Part shown: one piece after another, positions 44,197-54,241 of the stretch | How positions within the stretch are numbered: position 1 is the first letter of the stretch | How the letters are laid out: each line of letters opens with the position of its first letter | Assembly (NCBI RefSeq): GCF_003590775.1 | Contig: NZ_QYUM01000003.1 | Location: 1,118,501-1,182,500, forward strand | Reading direction: 5' to 3' | From: Sphingomonas cavernae | GTDB taxonomy: Bacteria > Pseudomonadota > Alphaproteobacteria > Sphingomonadales > Sphingomonadaceae | Length of the DNA: 64,000 bases | Position numbers and translations under genes: made by a program | Notes under the pieces: generated by a model | Databases searched by the model: none | The model's input: only the letters and a program-made list of their open reading frames with translations | Told to the model about the DNA's origin: nothing

Positions 44197-44308
44197 GAGC
44201 ACTTCCCGAAAAAGTGGGAACCGGTTTTTCGGCCTGGAAGTGCTCAAGGTATTGGGTTGAGAGCCTTTCTTATCCGGAAAGGCGATTCCGCCTTTCCGGG
44301 AAAGGCTC
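44197..44308. repeat. double-hairpin element (copy 2)
   Basis: Hairpin 1 (44197-44245) and hairpin 2 (44261-44308) match 37020-37131. The tip of hairpin 2 is CCGGAAAGGCG / CGCCTTTCCGG, a compensated C-G to A-T change relative to copy 1. Lies between the two divergent antiporter genes; no other signal was recognised in this 242-bp gap. Confidence 0.9.
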
Positions 44309-44404
44309 TGGCGCTCAGGTCATAAAAACTGCGGTTCAGGGTCGCAATATTCGCGCCTCGGCCCTAGATCATGGCGGAACTGAAAAAGGGGAGCGCAATA
44401 ACGC

Positions 44405-46015
44405 ATGCCGCATGCCACACCGCTAATCGCAATCATCGTTGGCGGGCTTGTGCTTGCGTTCATCTTCGGCGCACTTGCCTTTCGCCTGCGCCTTTCGCCG
44501 CTGGTCGGATATTTGCTGGCGGGCGTCGTAGTCGGACCATTCACGCCTGGCTATGTGGCCGATCAGCACCTGGCGAACGAACTTGCGGAACTTGGCGTGA
44601 TCCTGCTGATGTTCGGCGTCGGGCTCCATTTTTCGGTCAAGGATTTGATGGCGGTCCGCAAGATCGCCATTCCCGGCGCGCTTGGGCAAATCGCGCTTGC
44701 CGTGCTGCTGGGGATGGGGCTCGCGCATCTGCTCGGCTGGTCGCTGGCAGGCGGTTTCGTCTTCGGCCTCGCGCTGTCGGTCGCAAGCACCGTTGTGCTG
44801 CTCCGCGCGCTGCAGGAGCGCCGCATCCTCGACACCGAGCGCGGGCGGATCGCGGTCGGCTGGTTGATCGTCGAGGACCTCGTCATGGTGCTGGCGCTCG
44901 TGCTTCTGCCGGCGCTGGCCAGCAATGCGGGTGGCGCGGATCTTGCCATGACGCTGCTCGTCACGATCGGCAAGGTTGTGGCGTTTGTCGCTTTCATGCT
45001 GATCGTCGGGCGACGCCTGATCCCGTGGGTGCTGCACTCCATAGCGCATGGCGGCTCGCGCGAGCTGTTCAGGCTGGCGGTGCTCGCGATCGCGCTCGGC
45101 GTGGCGTTCGGAGCTGCGATGCTGTTCGGGGTTTCCTTTGCTCTCGGAGCCTTCTTCGCGGGCATGATCCTCGCCGAATCCCCGCTCAGCCAACGCGCCG
45201 CCGAAGAAACGCTTCCGCTGCGTGATGCATTCGCGGTGCTCTTCTTCGTGTCGGTGGGCATGTTGTTCAATCCGAGCATCCTGCTCACCGACACGCTGCC
45301 GCTCGTTGCGACGGTCGCGATCATCATCTTCGGTAAGTCGATTGCGGCCTATGCGATCGTCCGCGCCTTTGGACGATCGTCGAAAACCGCGCTGACCATT
45401 GCGGCCAGCCTTGCGCAGATCGGCGAGTTTTCCTTCATTCTGGCGACGCTTGGTGCAAGCCTGGAGTTGATCCCGGCCGACGCCCGCAATCTCATCCTCG
45501 CGGGCGCGATCATCTCGATCATGCTCAATCCCTTCCTGTTCAAGCTGATTGATCGTTTGGTGGGCAAGACGGAGCCGATAGCTGAAGCCACGCTGAAAGC
45601 TCCCTCCAAGGGGCATGTGGTGCTCGTGGGCTATGGGCGCGTGGGGCGCATCGTCGGCGAAAGCCTTATGGGTTCGGGCGAGCGTTTCACCGTGATCGAG
45701 GCCGAGGATGATGTCATCGACCTTCCCGACGAGGACAAGGCGCTCGTCATCACGGGCAATGCCGCCAGCGTCGACATTCTGGAAACCGCCAAGATCGCTG
45801 ATGCGCGCATGCTCTTTGTCGCCATCCCCGAAAGCTTTGAGGCGGGGCAGATCATCGAACAGGCGCGACGGCTCAACCCCGGCATCCGCATCGTGGCACG
45901 CGCGCATTCCGAGGACGAGGTTGCGCATCTCGAGAAGATGGGGGCAGATCTCGCCATCATGGGTGAAAGGGAGATCGCGCGACGTATGGTCGAGCAGGCG
46001 CGCGCGGCGGCCTGA
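44405..46015 (+). CDS. ybaL: CPA2 family cation:proton antiporter, YbaL/KefB-like
   Basis: A 536-aa antiporter with a YbaL-like layout. Membrane helices span about 1-380 (LSPLVGYLLAGVVVGPFTPG, AELGVILLMFGVGLHFSVKD, SVASTVVLLRALQERRILDT). A TrkA-N Rossmann domain follows (about 400-515; HVVLVGYGRVGRIVGESLMG, VITGNAASVDILETAKIADA). It is shorter than the divergent neighbour and lacks its long C-tail. Probably a K+/H+ exchange or efflux system; the substrate is not determined. Having two CPA2 antiporters back to back suggests a potassium or pH homeostasis locus. Confidence 0.92.
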   Translation: MPHATPLIAIIVGGLVLAFIFGALAFRLRLSPLVGYLLAGVVVGPFTPGYVADQHLANELAELGVILLMFGVGLHFSVKDLMAVRKIAIPGALGQIALAVLLGMGLAHLLGWSLAGGFVFGLALSVASTVVLLRALQERRILDTERGRIAVGWLIVEDLVMVLALVLLPALASNAGGADLAMTLLVTIGKVVAFVAFMLIVGRRLIPWVLHSIAHGGSRELFRLAVLAIALGVAFGAAMLFGVSFALGAFFAGMILAESPLSQRAAEETLPLRDAFAVLFFVSVGMLFNPSILLTDTLPLVATVAIIIFGKSIAAYAIVRAFGRSSKTALTIAASLAQIGEFSFILATLGASLELIPADARNLILAGAIISIMLNPFLFKLIDRLVGKTEPIAEATLKAPSKGHVVLVGYGRVGRIVGESLMGSGERFTVIEAEDDVIDLPDEDKALVITGNAASVDILETAKIADARMLFVAIPESFEAGQIIEQARRLNPGIRIVARAHSEDEVAHLEKMGADLAIMGEREIARRMVEQARAAA

Positions 46016-46018
46016 CGA

Positions 46019-47629
46019 TCAGCCGCCCCCGGCGCCGTGCGAACCCGAGGTGGGCGGGCTGGTCGGGATGTTTCCGCCATGGCCGTGCCCGGCATCCCAT
46101 TCGATATGATAGAGGTCGAAGCGCCGGTCGTTAAGATTGCGCACCGTGCCCTCGGCGCGCGCCCATGTGAGGTCAGCCAGGTTAACGTCGGAGATGGTCA
46201 GCGTTTCGACATTTTCGGTCGCCTCGGCGGCAATACCGTCGCGCGCGAAGGGGAAGTCGCAGGGCGTCAGGATGCAACTCTGCGCATACTGGATGTCCAT
46301 ATTGTCGACATTGGGCAGATTGCCGACATTGCCCGAGAGTACCATGAAGCACTGGTTCTCGATCGCGCGGGCCTGTGAGCAATAGCGCACGCGGAGATAG
46401 CCCTGGCGGCTGTCGGTGCAGAAGGGGACGAAGATGATCCGCGCGCCCTGATCGACGAGCCGGCGCGCAAGTTCCGGAAACTCGCTGTCGTAGCAGATGA
46501 GGACGCCGATCGGCCCGCAATCGGTCTGGATGACATCGATCGCGTCGCCACCCTTGATGTTCCACCAGTAGCGCTCGTTGGGCGTCGGGTGGATCTTCTC
46601 CTGCGCATGGGTGGAGCCGTCGCGAAGCGCGACATAGGCAACGTTCTGGATATCTCCATCGTCGGTGCGCGTGGGGTGCGAGCCGCCGATGATGTTGATG
46701 TTGTACTCGAGCGCCATGCGCGCGAGTTCCTTCTCGATCCGCGGCGTATAGGCCGTGAGGGCGTCGATCGCCTCGGCAGGCGACAGCTTTCGCGTTTCGA
46801 AGGACAGCAGGGGCAGGGTGAACAGTTCAGGAAAGACTATGAAGTCCGAGCGATAATCGGCTGCTACATCAACGAAATATTCGACGTTCCTGACGAATTC
46901 ATCGAAATCGGCAACCGCGCGCGCCTGGAGCTGGCACGTGGCAAGGCGGACGCTTTCGACGTCGCGGGGGACGCGGAATTCGGGCGCTGACGTCTCATCG
47001 ACATAGGGATTTCGCCACACCATGTGCGCCGCATTGCCGAGCGACTTTTTGTCCTCGGGCAGATAATTCTTCAGTACGCCGATCGGCTCGTAGCCATTGC
47101 TGAGCTGAAAGCCGATGACGGGATCACGCAGCTTTCCCTCGACGACCTTCTTCAGATAGTCCTCGGGGCCCTCGACCTTGCGACGGACGCGGGAATAACC
47201 CGGCATCCGACCGCCGAAGACTATGCCCGAAAGGTCCAGGCGCTCGGCAAGCGCCTTGCGGGCGTCGTAAAGCCGCTGGCCGATGCGAAGCCCGCGCTGC
47301 TTCGGATCGACGCACATTTCATAGCCGTAGAGCCAATTGCCGGTGGGATCGTGACGCGAGCCGAAGCCCTTGCCCGTTATCTCGTCCCAGTCATGCGGCT
47401 TGAGCGCGATCGCGCCCGATATCCGCATCGAGGCGCAATAACCGACCATCTTGCTGTTGAAGGTGGCGACGAACTGGCCTTCGGGAAAATTATTGAGCTG
47501 GCCGCGGACGACCCCGGCCGTATAGCCGGGGAGTTCGGGGTAGGCACGCGCGATGAGGCGTTGGATCGCTGGCACATCGGCCAGCTTCGCCTGCCTTACT
47601 TCAAGTCGCGTGCCGCCCGTCCGCGCCAC
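46019..47629 (-). CDS. bifunctional GNAT acetyltransferase / carbon-nitrogen hydrolase
   Basis: A 536-aa two-domain protein. The N-terminal GNAT domain (about 1-200) has VDPKQRGLRIGQRLYDARKA, the acetyl-CoA loop. The C-terminal nitrilase-superfamily domain (about 228-510) has the triad Glu268 (FPELF), Lys345 (EKIHPTPNE) and Cys379 (LICYDSEFPE). The tail is Gly/His-rich (HGHGGNIPTSPPTSGSHG). This fusion architecture is known in bacteria but has no established substrate. Start GTG 47629 has GGAAG 6 nt upstream inside the icd end; the icd stop lies 4 nt away, so the two are translationally coupled. Confidence 0.92.
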   Translation of the reverse strand: MARTGGTRLEVRQAKLADVPAIQRLIARAYPELPGYTAGVVRGQLNNFPEGQFVATFNSKMVGYCASMRISGAIALKPHDWDEITGKGFGSRHDPTGNWLYGYEMCVDPKQRGLRIGQRLYDARKALAERLDLSGIVFGGRMPGYSRVRRKVEGPEDYLKKVVEGKLRDPVIGFQLSNGYEPIGVLKNYLPEDKKSLGNAAHMVWRNPYVDETSAPEFRVPRDVESVRLATCQLQARAVADFDEFVRNVEYFVDVAADYRSDFIVFPELFTLPLLSFETRKLSPAEAIDALTAYTPRIEKELARMALEYNINIIGGSHPTRTDDGDIQNVAYVALRDGSTHAQEKIHPTPNERYWWNIKGGDAIDVIQTDCGPIGVLICYDSEFPELARRLVDQGARIIFVPFCTDSRQGYLRVRYCSQARAIENQCFMVLSGNVGNLPNVDNMDIQYAQSCILTPCDFPFARDGIAAEATENVETLTISDVNLADLTWARAEGTVRNLNDRRFDLYHIEWDAGHGHGGNIPTSPPTSGSHGAGGG

Positions 47630-47632
47630 TGA

Positions 47633-48853
47633 TTACTTCCAGTCGCTCATCGCCTTTTCGAGGTTCAACCGGATTGCCTCGAAGAACTGTTCTGTGGTCA
47701 TCCACGCCTGATCGGGGCCGATCAGGATCGCGAGGTCCTTGGTCATCGCGCCCTGCTCGACGGTCTCGACGCAGACGCGCTCGAGCGTTTCGGCAAAGCG
47801 TGTCACGTCGGGCGTGCCGTCAAACTTGCCGCGGTATTTGAGGCCACCGGTCCATGCGAAAATAGACGCGATCGGGTTGGTCGAGGTTGCCTTGCCCTGC
47901 TCGTGCATGCGGAAATGGCGGGTGACCGTGCCGTGCGCTGCCTCGGCCTCGACGCACTTGCCGTCGGGCGTCATCAGCACGGAGGTCATCAGGCCCAGCG
48001 AACCGAAGCCCTGCGCGACCTGGTCCGACTGGACGTCGCCGTCATAATTCTTGCAGGCCCAGACGAACTTGCCGCTCCACTTGAGCGCGGAAGCGACCAT
48101 GTCGTCGATCAGACGGTGCTCGTAGACGATGCCGGCTTCCTTGAACTTGTCCTGGAATTCGGCCTCAAAGACTTCCTGGAAAAGGTCCTTGAAGCGGCCG
48201 TCATAGGCCTTGAGGATCGTGTTCTTGGTCGACAGATAGACGGGCCAGCCGAGGCCGAGGCCGTAGTTCATGCTGGCGCGCGCGAAGTCGCGGATCGAAT
48301 CATCGAGGTTATACATCGCAAGCGCGACGCCCGACGACGGGAACTGGAAAACCTCCTCGTCGATCACCGTGCCGTCATCGCCCTCGAAGACGAGGCGGAG
48401 CTTGCCGGGGCCGGGGACGCGATAATCGGTGGCGCGATACTGGTCGCCAAAGGCGTGACGGCCGACGACGATGGGATCGGTCCAGCCCGGGATCAGGCGG
48501 GGAACGTTCTTGATGACGATCGGCTCGCGGAAGACAACGCCGCCGAGGATATTGCGGATCGTGCCGTTGGGCGACTTCCACATCTTCTTGAGGTTGAACT
48601 CCTCGACGCGAGCCTCGTCGGGCGTGATCGTCGCGCATTTGACGCCGACGCCGTATTTCTTGATGGCCTTGGCGGAATCGACGGTGATCTTGTCGTCGGT
48701 CTCGTCGCGCTTCTCGATAGAGAGGTCGTAATATTCGAGATCAATGTCCAGATAGGGAAGGATCAGGCGCTCCCGAATCCACTGCCAGATGATGCGGGTC
48801 ATTTCGTCGCCGTCGATCTCGACGACGGGGGTCTTCACCTTGATCTTCGCCAT
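47633..48853 (-). CDS. icd: NADP-dependent isocitrate dehydrogenase
   Basis: Oxidative decarboxylation of isocitrate to 2-oxoglutarate in the TCA cycle. At 406 aa it belongs to the eukaryote-like, dimeric NADP-IDH subfamily common in alphaproteobacteria: [56 protein letters not shown] and [20 protein letters not shown] are its signature segments. ATG 48853; followed closely by the GNAT-nitrilase gene. Divergent from psd across a 111-bp gap. Confidence 0.97.
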   Translation of the reverse strand: MAKIKVKTPVVEIDGDEMTRIIWQWIRERLILPYLDIDLEYYDLSIEKRDETDDKITVDSAKAIKKYGVGVKCATITPDEARVEEFNLKKMWKSPNGTIRNILGGVVFREPIVIKNVPRLIPGWTDPIVVGRHAFGDQYRATDYRVPGPGKLRLVFEGDDGTVIDEEVFQFPSSGVALAMYNLDDSIRDFARASMNYGLGLGWPVYLSTKNTILKAYDGRFKDLFQEVFEAEFQDKFKEAGIVYEHRLIDDMVASALKWSGKFVWACKNYDGDVQSDQVAQGFGSLGLMTSVLMTPDGKCVEAEAAHGTVTRHFRMHEQGKATSTNPIASIFAWTGGLKYRGKFDGTPDVTRFAETLERVCVETVEQGAMTKDLAILIGPDQAWMTTEQFFEAIRLNLEKAMSDWK

Positions 48854-48964
48854 GGACGCACTCTTTCTCCCGGGGATGGTTCGCGGGTGGCCTTAGGACC
48901 AGTTTGCCGGCTTATCAACCGCGCCGCCGTTGTAACTGTCGAGATCGCCGCCTAATAGGGGCGC

Positions 48965-49699
48965 ATGACAGATCTGACAAAAGCGGAGAGCACAGCGGTC
49001 GGCGTGAAATGGCGCTGGCCGGCGGTGCATCCCGAGGGCCGCAAATTCATCCTCATCGCGGGCGCGATCACGCTGTTCCTTGCCTGGATGGCATGGGAGA
49101 CGCTCGCCTGGCCGATGGCTGGCATCACCCTGTGGGTCGCGGCCTTCTTTCGCGATCCCGTGCGTTCGGTTCCGCAGGGCGAGGGGCTGATCGTCGCGCC
49201 CGCCGATGGCATGATCACCTTGATTCAGAACGTCTTGCCGCCACGCGAGATGGCCGGGCCCGACGGGCTGGGCGACGTGCCGATGACGCGCGTCTCGATT
49301 TTCATGAGCGTCTTCGACGTGCACATCAATCGCTCGCCGATCGGCGGGACCGTCAAGAACGTCGTCTATATCTCGGGCAAGTTCCTCAACGCCGATCTCG
49401 ACAAGGCCAGCGAGGACAATGAGCGTCAGCACATTCTGGTCGAGGATCGCAACGGCCTGCGCATCGGCTTCACCCAGATCGCGGGGCTCGTCGCGCGGCG
49501 CATCGTACCCTTCGTCAAGCCTGGCGATATCGTCGCCGCGGGCCAGCGCATCGGCCTTATCCGTTTCGGCAGTCGCGTTGACGTGTATCTGCCCGCGGGC
49601 ACTGCCCCCAGGGTAGCGCTCGGCCAGCGCATCGTGGCGGGTGAGACGATTCTCGCGGTCGTGGGCGAGGGGCAGGCGCTGGGCGCTATCCCGCAATGA
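48965..49699 (+). CDS. psd: phosphatidylserine decarboxylase (small, archaeal-like type)
   Basis: Converts phosphatidylserine to phosphatidylethanolamine at the inner membrane; the proenzyme self-cleaves to form a pyruvoyl group. The 244-aa protein has two N-terminal hydrophobic stretches, the substrate region [16 protein letters not shown], and the self-cleavage site at Gly202-Ser203 in [11 protein letters not shown]. Its size fits the short Psd subfamily. The stop overlaps the pssA start by 4 nt, so the two consecutive phosphatidylethanolamine-pathway enzymes are coupled. Confidence 0.95.
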   Translation: MTDLTKAESTAVGVKWRWPAVHPEGRKFILIAGAITLFLAWMAWETLAWPMAGITLWVAAFFRDPVRSVPQGEGLIVAPADGMITLIQNVLPPREMAGPDGLGDVPMTRVSIFMSVFDVHINRSPIGGTVKNVVYISGKFLNADLDKASEDNERQHILVEDRNGLRIGFTQIAGLVARRIVPFVKPGDIVAAGQRIGLIRFGSRVDVYLPAGTAPRVALGQRIVAGETILAVVGEGQALGAIPQ

Positions 49700-50475
49700 A
49701 CGATCCCGCCCATAGCCGCCCGCGCCGCGGCATTCCGCTGCGCGCGTTGATTCCCAATGCGGTGACCGCACTTGCGCTGTGCTGCGGCTTGACGGGAATC
49801 CGCTTCGGTATTGCGGGCGAATGGGAAAAGGCAGCAGCGGCGATCATCGTTGCGGGCTGCCTTGACGGCATCGACGGGCGGATTGCACGGCTTCTGAAAG
49901 GCGAGAGCCGCTTTGGGGCCGAACTTGATTCGCTGTCGGACGTGATTGCCTTCGGGGTTTCGCCGGCGATCATCATCTATCTCTGGTCGTTGCAGTTCCT
50001 GCCGCAGTTCGGCTGGGTTTTCGCGCTGTCGCTCGCGGTATGCTGCGCGCTCCGGCTTGCCCGCTTCAACGCCAATATCGACGTGAAAGATCAACCGCAC
50101 AAATCGGCAGGTTTCCTGACCGGAGTGCCGGCGCCCGCCGGCGCCGGCCTCGCCATGCTGCCACTCTATTTCTGGCTTTGGACGGGCGAGCTGGTTTTTC
50201 GCGAAGTCTATATTGTCGCGCCCTGGCTAGCCTTTGTCGCTTTCCTGATGATTTCCAACCTTGCAACGTTCAGTTGGTCTTCGCTCCGGCTGCGGCGACA
50301 CATCCGGCTTGAGGTGCTCGCGCTCGTGGGCATATTGGGTGCGGCATTGCTCTCGGCGCCATGGGCGACGCTTTCCGTCATCAGCGTGCTGTATCTGCTG
50401 GCGATCCCGTTCGGGATCCGCAGCTATGCTCGTGTCAGGCGGCAACGCGCAGCGGCGCAGGGCGCCGGGGCATAG
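49696..50475 (+). CDS. pssA: CDP-diacylglycerol-serine O-phosphatidyltransferase
   Basis: Membrane enzyme making phosphatidylserine from CDP-diacylglycerol and serine. It is 259 aa with the CDP-alcohol phosphotransferase motif [20 protein letters not shown] followed by LDSLSDV, containing the metal-binding aspartates. About seven hydrophobic segments follow. It overlaps psd by 4 nt, giving a psd-pssA operon; its CDP-DAG substrate is made by the cdsA product at 54978. The last 41 nt overlap the 3' end of a convergent small gene at 50435. Confidence 0.95.
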   Translation: MNDPAHSRPRRGIPLRALIPNAVTALALCCGLTGIRFGIAGEWEKAAAAIIVAGCLDGIDGRIARLLKGESRFGAELDSLSDVIAFGVSPAIIIYLWSLQFLPQFGWVFALSLAVCCALRLARFNANIDVKDQPHKSAGFLTGVPAPAGAGLAMLPLYFWLWTGELVFREVYIVAPWLAFVAFLMISNLATFSWSSLRLRRHIRLEVLALVGILGAALLSAPWATLSVISVLYLLAIPFGIRSYARVRRQRAAAQGAGA

Positions 50476-50680
50476 TCACGTTGCGGATGCGCCGCGGCGC
50501 GACGCTGACGAAGTTTACCGCTCCCAGAGCATAATTTTCTTCGAGCGCAGCGGCCTTGAGCGAGCGGCCTGCCAGCGCGTGAAGGATTGCATCCGCATGA
50601 CCGCGGAGCATCGCGGCGATCGTCGCGAGCGCAGCGATCAGCGTCGCCAGAAAGAGCGCGGTCGAAAGAAACTGGGCCAT
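50435..50680 (-). CDS. small hypothetical membrane protein
   Basis: An 81-aa protein with one strongly hydrophobic N-terminal segment (FLSTALFLATLIAALATIAAM) and a hydrophilic, Arg/Pro-rich tail ([20 protein letters not shown]). ATG 50680 has a good GGAGG site about 6 nt upstream, which supports real translation. It converges on pssA with a 41-nt overlap of the 3' ends. No family is recognised. It may be a small inner-membrane protein specific to sphingomonads. Confidence 0.62.
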   Translation of the reverse strand: MAQFLSTALFLATLIAALATIAAMLRGHADAILHALAGRSLKAAALEENYALGAVNFVSVAPRRIRNVTMPRRPAPLRVAA

Positions 50681-50974
50681 CGCAACCTCCAATAACTTTG
50701 CCGTGGTTATCTGCCCGCGGCTTACGCAACGCGCCGCGGGCAGATCCCGTTGGGGCTTGGGTGGATAGTAATGTTCATGTTGTGTTCTGTTGTCAAGGGT
50801 CGCGTTCCACCGACCCTGTACGTCGCAAAACGTCGACCTTGCCGAGCCTGACTTGATTTCCCCGCCCGATCCGGCTAAGCGCGCCGCCATCCCACATGGG
50901 AAGCGCACATACCGGTGCTGCGGGCTCGCCTGCGGTTCATGCTTCCCAGCGGATTAACCGGAAGGAGAAAGACT
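50681..50974. other. intergenic region upstream of rpsB
   Basis: 294 bp between the small membrane-protein gene and rpsB. It should hold the promoter of the ribosomal operon and any S2 autoregulatory leader. A TTGATT hexamer near 50853 with a weak -10 17 nt on is the best plus-strand candidate. GGAAGGAG at 50960-50967 is the rpsB ribosome site. No repeat or gene is recognised. Confidence 0.35.
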
Positions 50975-51790
50975 ATGGCGGCACCTGTCGTCACCATGCA
51001 CCAATTGCTTGAGGCCGGCGCGCATTTCGGCCACCAGACCCACCGCTGGAACCCGAAGATGAAGCCTTACATCTTCGGCGATCGCAACGGGATCCACATC
51101 ATCGACCTGTCGCAGACCGTGCCGCTCTTTGCGCGCGCGCTCGATTTCGTCGACCAGACCGTCGCGCGCGGCGGCAAGGTGCTCTTCGTCGGCACCAAGC
51201 GTCAGGCGCAGGAGCCGATCGCGGAAGCAGCGCGCAAGTCGGGCCAGCATTTCGTCAATCATCGCTGGCTGGGCGGCATGCTCACCAACTGGAAGACCAT
51301 CTCGCAGTCAATCAAACGCTTCAAGGCGCTCGAGGAGCAGCTTTCGGGCGATACGCACGGCCTCACCAAGAAGGAAGTGCTCCAGCTTACCCGCGAACGT
51401 GACAAGTTCGAGCTGTCGCTCGGCGGCATCCGCGACATGGGTGGCATCCCCGACGTGATGTTCGTCATCGACGCCAACAAGGAAGAGCTGGCGATCAAGG
51501 AAGCCAACACGCTTGGCATCCCCGTCGTCGCGATCCTCGATTCGAATGTTTCGCCCGACGGCATCGCCTTCCCGGTTCCCGCGAACGACGATGCGAGCCG
51601 TGCGATCCGTCTCTACTGCGACGCCATCGCGATCGCCGCCACCCGCGGCAGCCAGGGCGCGCAACAGGCCCGCGGCGTCGACATCGGTGCGCTTGAAGAG
51701 GCTCCGGTCGAGCCTGCACTCGCCGTGACCGAGGACGAGCAGGTTCCGGCCGAGGCGGCTGCCGAGGCCGAGCGCCAGACCGACGCCTGA
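50975..51790 (+). CDS. rpsB: 30S ribosomal protein S2
   Basis: Small-subunit protein S2. The 271-aa sequence begins [20 protein letters not shown] and shows [40 protein letters not shown] and [20 protein letters not shown], all diagnostic. The C-terminal acidic extension (about 240-271, [20 protein letters not shown]) is typical of alphaproteobacteria. ATG 50975 with GGAAGGAG upstream. First gene of the rpsB-tsf unit. Confidence 0.98.
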   Translation: MAAPVVTMHQLLEAGAHFGHQTHRWNPKMKPYIFGDRNGIHIIDLSQTVPLFARALDFVDQTVARGGKVLFVGTKRQAQEPIAEAARKSGQHFVNHRWLGGMLTNWKTISQSIKRFKALEEQLSGDTHGLTKKEVLQLTRERDKFELSLGGIRDMGGIPDVMFVIDANKEELAIKEANTLGIPVVAILDSNVSPDGIAFPVPANDDASRAIRLYCDAIAIAATRGSQGAQQARGVDIGALEEAPVEPALAVTEDEQVPAEAAAEAERQTDA

Positions 51791-51879
51791 GCATTTCGCG
51801 AAACTGCAATGCGGGCGGGGTAGGGCGCGGTCACGCGCTTGCCTCGCCCGTTTTACCATTGAACTGAAAGGAACATCTC

Positions 51880-52806
51880 ATGGCGGAGATCACAGCCGCA
51901 CTCGTGAAGGAACTGCGTGAGCGCAGCGGCGCGGGCATGATGGATTGCAAGAAGGCGCTGGCCGAAACCAATGGCGATCTGGAAGCCGCGGTTGACTGGC
52001 TGCGCACCAAGGGTCTCGCCGCCGCTGCGAAGAAGGCCGGCCGTACTGCCGCCGAAGGTCTGGTCGGCGTCGCTGTCGCCGGCACCAAGGGCGCGGCGGT
52101 TGAGGTCAACTCGGAAACCGACTTCGTCGCCAAGAACGACCAGTTCCAGGATTTCGTCCGCACCGTCGCCGGCATCGCGCTCGAAACCGGCAACGACATC
52201 GATGCGCTTGTCAATGCCGCACACCCTGCAGGCGGCACCGTCGGCGAGAAGCTGACCAGCAATATCGCCACCATCGGCGAGAACCAGAATCTGCGTCGCG
52301 CCAAGGCCGTTTCGGTCGATAAGGGTGCCGTGGTTTCCTACGTCCACAACGCTGCGGCCCCTGGCCTCGGCAAGATCGGCGTGCTCGTCGCGCTCGAGAG
52401 CGAGGCGGCTGCCGACAAGCTCGAGGCGATTGGCAAGCAGATCGCGATGCACATCGCCGCTGCCTTCCCGCTGGCGCTGAACGAGGAAGGCCTTGACGCC
52501 GATCTCGTCGAGCGTGAGCGCGCGATCGCCGCCGAAAAGGCCGCGGAATCGGGCAAGCCCGCCGAGATCGTCGCCAAGATGGTCGATGGCGCCATCGCGA
52601 AGTTCCGCAAGGAAAACGCGCTGCTCAGCCAGCTCTTCGTGATGGACAACAAGACGAAGATCGCTGACGTCGTTGCCGCTGCTGGCAAGGAAGCCGGCAG
52701 CCCGATCGTGCTGAAGGACTATGTCCGCTTCCAGCTCGGCGAGGGCATCGAGAAGAAGGAATCGGACTTCGCTGCCGAAGTCGCGGCTGCAGCCGGCGTC
52801 GCCTGA
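51880..52806 (+). CDS. tsf: elongation factor Ts
   Basis: Guanine nucleotide exchange factor for EF-Tu. The 308-aa protein has the N-terminal UBA-like [20 protein letters not shown] followed by [19 protein letters not shown], and the core [17 protein letters not shown]. Subsequent dimerisation segments complete it. It follows rpsB by 89 nt in the classic order and is ended by the terminator at 52827. Confidence 0.98.
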   Translation: MAEITAALVKELRERSGAGMMDCKKALAETNGDLEAAVDWLRTKGLAAAAKKAGRTAAEGLVGVAVAGTKGAAVEVNSETDFVAKNDQFQDFVRTVAGIALETGNDIDALVNAAHPAGGTVGEKLTSNIATIGENQNLRRAKAVSVDKGAVVSYVHNAAAPGLGKIGVLVALESEAAADKLEAIGKQIAMHIAAAFPLALNEEGLDADLVERERAIAAEKAAESGKPAEIVAKMVDGAIAKFRKENALLSQLFVMDNKTKIADVVAAAGKEAGSPIVLKDYVRFQLGEGIEKKESDFAAEVAAAAGVA

Positions 52807-52826
52807 TTTCTTGATCCGGAAAGAAT

Positions 52827-52865
52827 GGCCGTCGCGATCACATCGATCGCGGCGGCCTCTTTTTT
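52827..52865 (+). terminator. rho-independent terminator after tsf
   Basis: A 12-bp stem GGCCGTCGCGAT (52827-52838) / ATCGCGGCGGCC (52846-52857) with one G-T wobble and a 7-nt loop, followed by TCTTTTTT. It separates rpsB-tsf from pyrH-frr. Confidence 0.88.
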
Positions 52866-52953
52866 GAAGAATCGTCCCTGACGCTTGGCAGAGCCGCACG
52901 GCCTGACTAAGGTCCGCGCCACCTCCTCAACTGATATCGGATTTCTCTCGCTG

Positions 52954-53679
52954 ATGACACGGCCGCGCTTCAATCGCATCCTCCTGAAGCTTTCCGGCGA
53001 AGTGTTGATGGGCAACAGCCAGTTCGGCATCGATCCGGACACGGTCGCGCGCGTTGCTGGCGAGATCGCGGCAGCCAAGCAGGCGGGGCACGAGCTGTGT
53101 GTGGTCGTGGGCGGAGGCAACATCTTCCGCGGACTTGCGGCCGCTGCCAAGGGCTTCGAGCGCACCAGCGCCGACTATATGGGCATGCTCGCGACCGTGA
53201 TGAACGCGCTTGCCGTCCAGAATGCGCTCGAGCAGATCGGCGTCGACACGCGCGTTCAATCCGCCATCCCGATGAGCACTGTGTGCGAACCCTTCATTCG
53301 GCGGCGCGCCGAGCGGCACATGGAGAAGGGGCGGATCGTCATCTTCGCCGCGGGGACGGGCAATCCTTATTTCACGACCGACAGCGCGGCAGCGCTTCGG
53401 GCGGCCGAAATGAACTGCGACGCGTTGTTCAAGGGTACCTCCGTCGACGGCGTCTATGATGCCGATCCCAAGAAGATCAAGACAGCAAAGCGTTATGAAA
53501 CAGTCACTTTCAACCGAGTTCTCTCGGATGATCTGAAGGTGATGGATGCCAGCGCAGTGGCGCTTTGCCGCGACAACAACATACCGATCGTGGTCTTCAA
53601 CATCCGCGAGCAGGGCAATCTGGCCCGCGTGCTCGCCGGCGAAGGCACAGCTACGATCGTTCAGAACGAGGAAGGATGA
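52954..53679 (+). CDS. pyrH: uridylate kinase
   Basis: Phosphorylates UMP to UDP; hexameric bacterial amino-acid-kinase-fold enzyme regulated by GTP and UTP. It is 241 aa: [20 protein letters not shown], the glycine-rich [31 protein letters not shown] and [23 protein letters not shown] 52954 is chosen because the family starts immediately before the RILLKLSGE strand, although the frame is open further upstream. frr follows within 5 nt. Confidence 0.97.
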   Translation: MTRPRFNRILLKLSGEVLMGNSQFGIDPDTVARVAGEIAAAKQAGHELCVVVGGGNIFRGLAAAAKGFERTSADYMGMLATVMNALAVQNALEQIGVDTRVQSAIPMSTVCEPFIRRRAERHMEKGRIVIFAAGTGNPYFTTDSAAALRAAEMNCDALFKGTSVDGVYDADPKKIKTAKRYETVTFNRVLSDDLKVMDASAVALCRDNNIPIVVFNIREQGNLARVLAGEGTATIVQNEEG

Positions 53680-53683
53680 AACC

Positions 53684-54241
53684 ATGCCCGCTTATGACAA
53701 GGCTGATCTTGAACGCCGATTCCACGGCGCGGTGGAATCGCTGAAGCACGACCTGGGCGGTCTGCGCACGGGGCGCGCATCGACCACGTTGCTCGATCCC
53801 GTGACCGTCGAGGTCTATGGTGCGATGATGCCAATCAATCAGGTTGCTACGGTTTCGGCGCCGGAGCCGCGCATGCTGTCGGTGCAGGTATGGGACAAGA
53901 GCAACGTCGGCCCGGTCGACAAGGCGATTCGCTCGGCCGGGTTGGGACTAAACCCGATCATGGACGGCCAGACGCTGCGCCTGCCGATCCCGGACCTGAC
54001 CGAGGAACGTCGCAAGGAACTCGCCAAGCTCGCAGGTCAATATGCGGAGAAGGCTCGGATTGCGGCGCGCAACGTGCGGCGTGACGGCATGGATACGCTC
54101 AAGACCGACGAGAAGAAGCACGAGATCAGCGAGGACGAGCGCAAGCGGCTCGAAACCGAAGTGCAGAAGCTGACCGACAGCACCATCGCCGAGATCGACG
54201 CGGCCGCGAGCCACAAGGAAAAGGAAATTCTCGGCCAGTGA
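53684..54241 (+). CDS. frr: ribosome-recycling factor
   Basis: Splits post-termination ribosomes together with EF-G. The 185-aa protein begins with the coiled-coil helix [20 protein letters not shown] and contains [39 protein letters not shown] and the C-terminal helices up to [16 protein letters not shown] lies before ATG 53684. The last codon region overlaps the uppS start (GTGA), so uppS is coupled to it. Confidence 0.98.
   Translation: MPAYDKADLERRFHGAVESLKHDLGGLRTGRASTTLLDPVTVEVYGAMMPINQVATVSAPEPRMLSVQVWDKSNVGPVDKAIRSAGLGLNPIMDGQTLRLPIPDLTEERRKELAKLAGQYAEKARIAARNVRRDGMDTLKTDEKKHEISEDERKRLETEVQKLTDSTIAEIDAAASHKEKEILGQ

Noticed and set aside
42246-44426. 726-codon plus-strand open frame opposite the CPA2 antiporter
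   Set aside because: Extremely polar Gln/His/Arg-rich translation that mirrors hydrophobic membrane codons on the true strand.
50853-50881. TTGATT...TAAGCG as the rpsB promoter
   Set aside because: Spacing is right but the -10 match is weak; too uncertain to list as a feature on its own.
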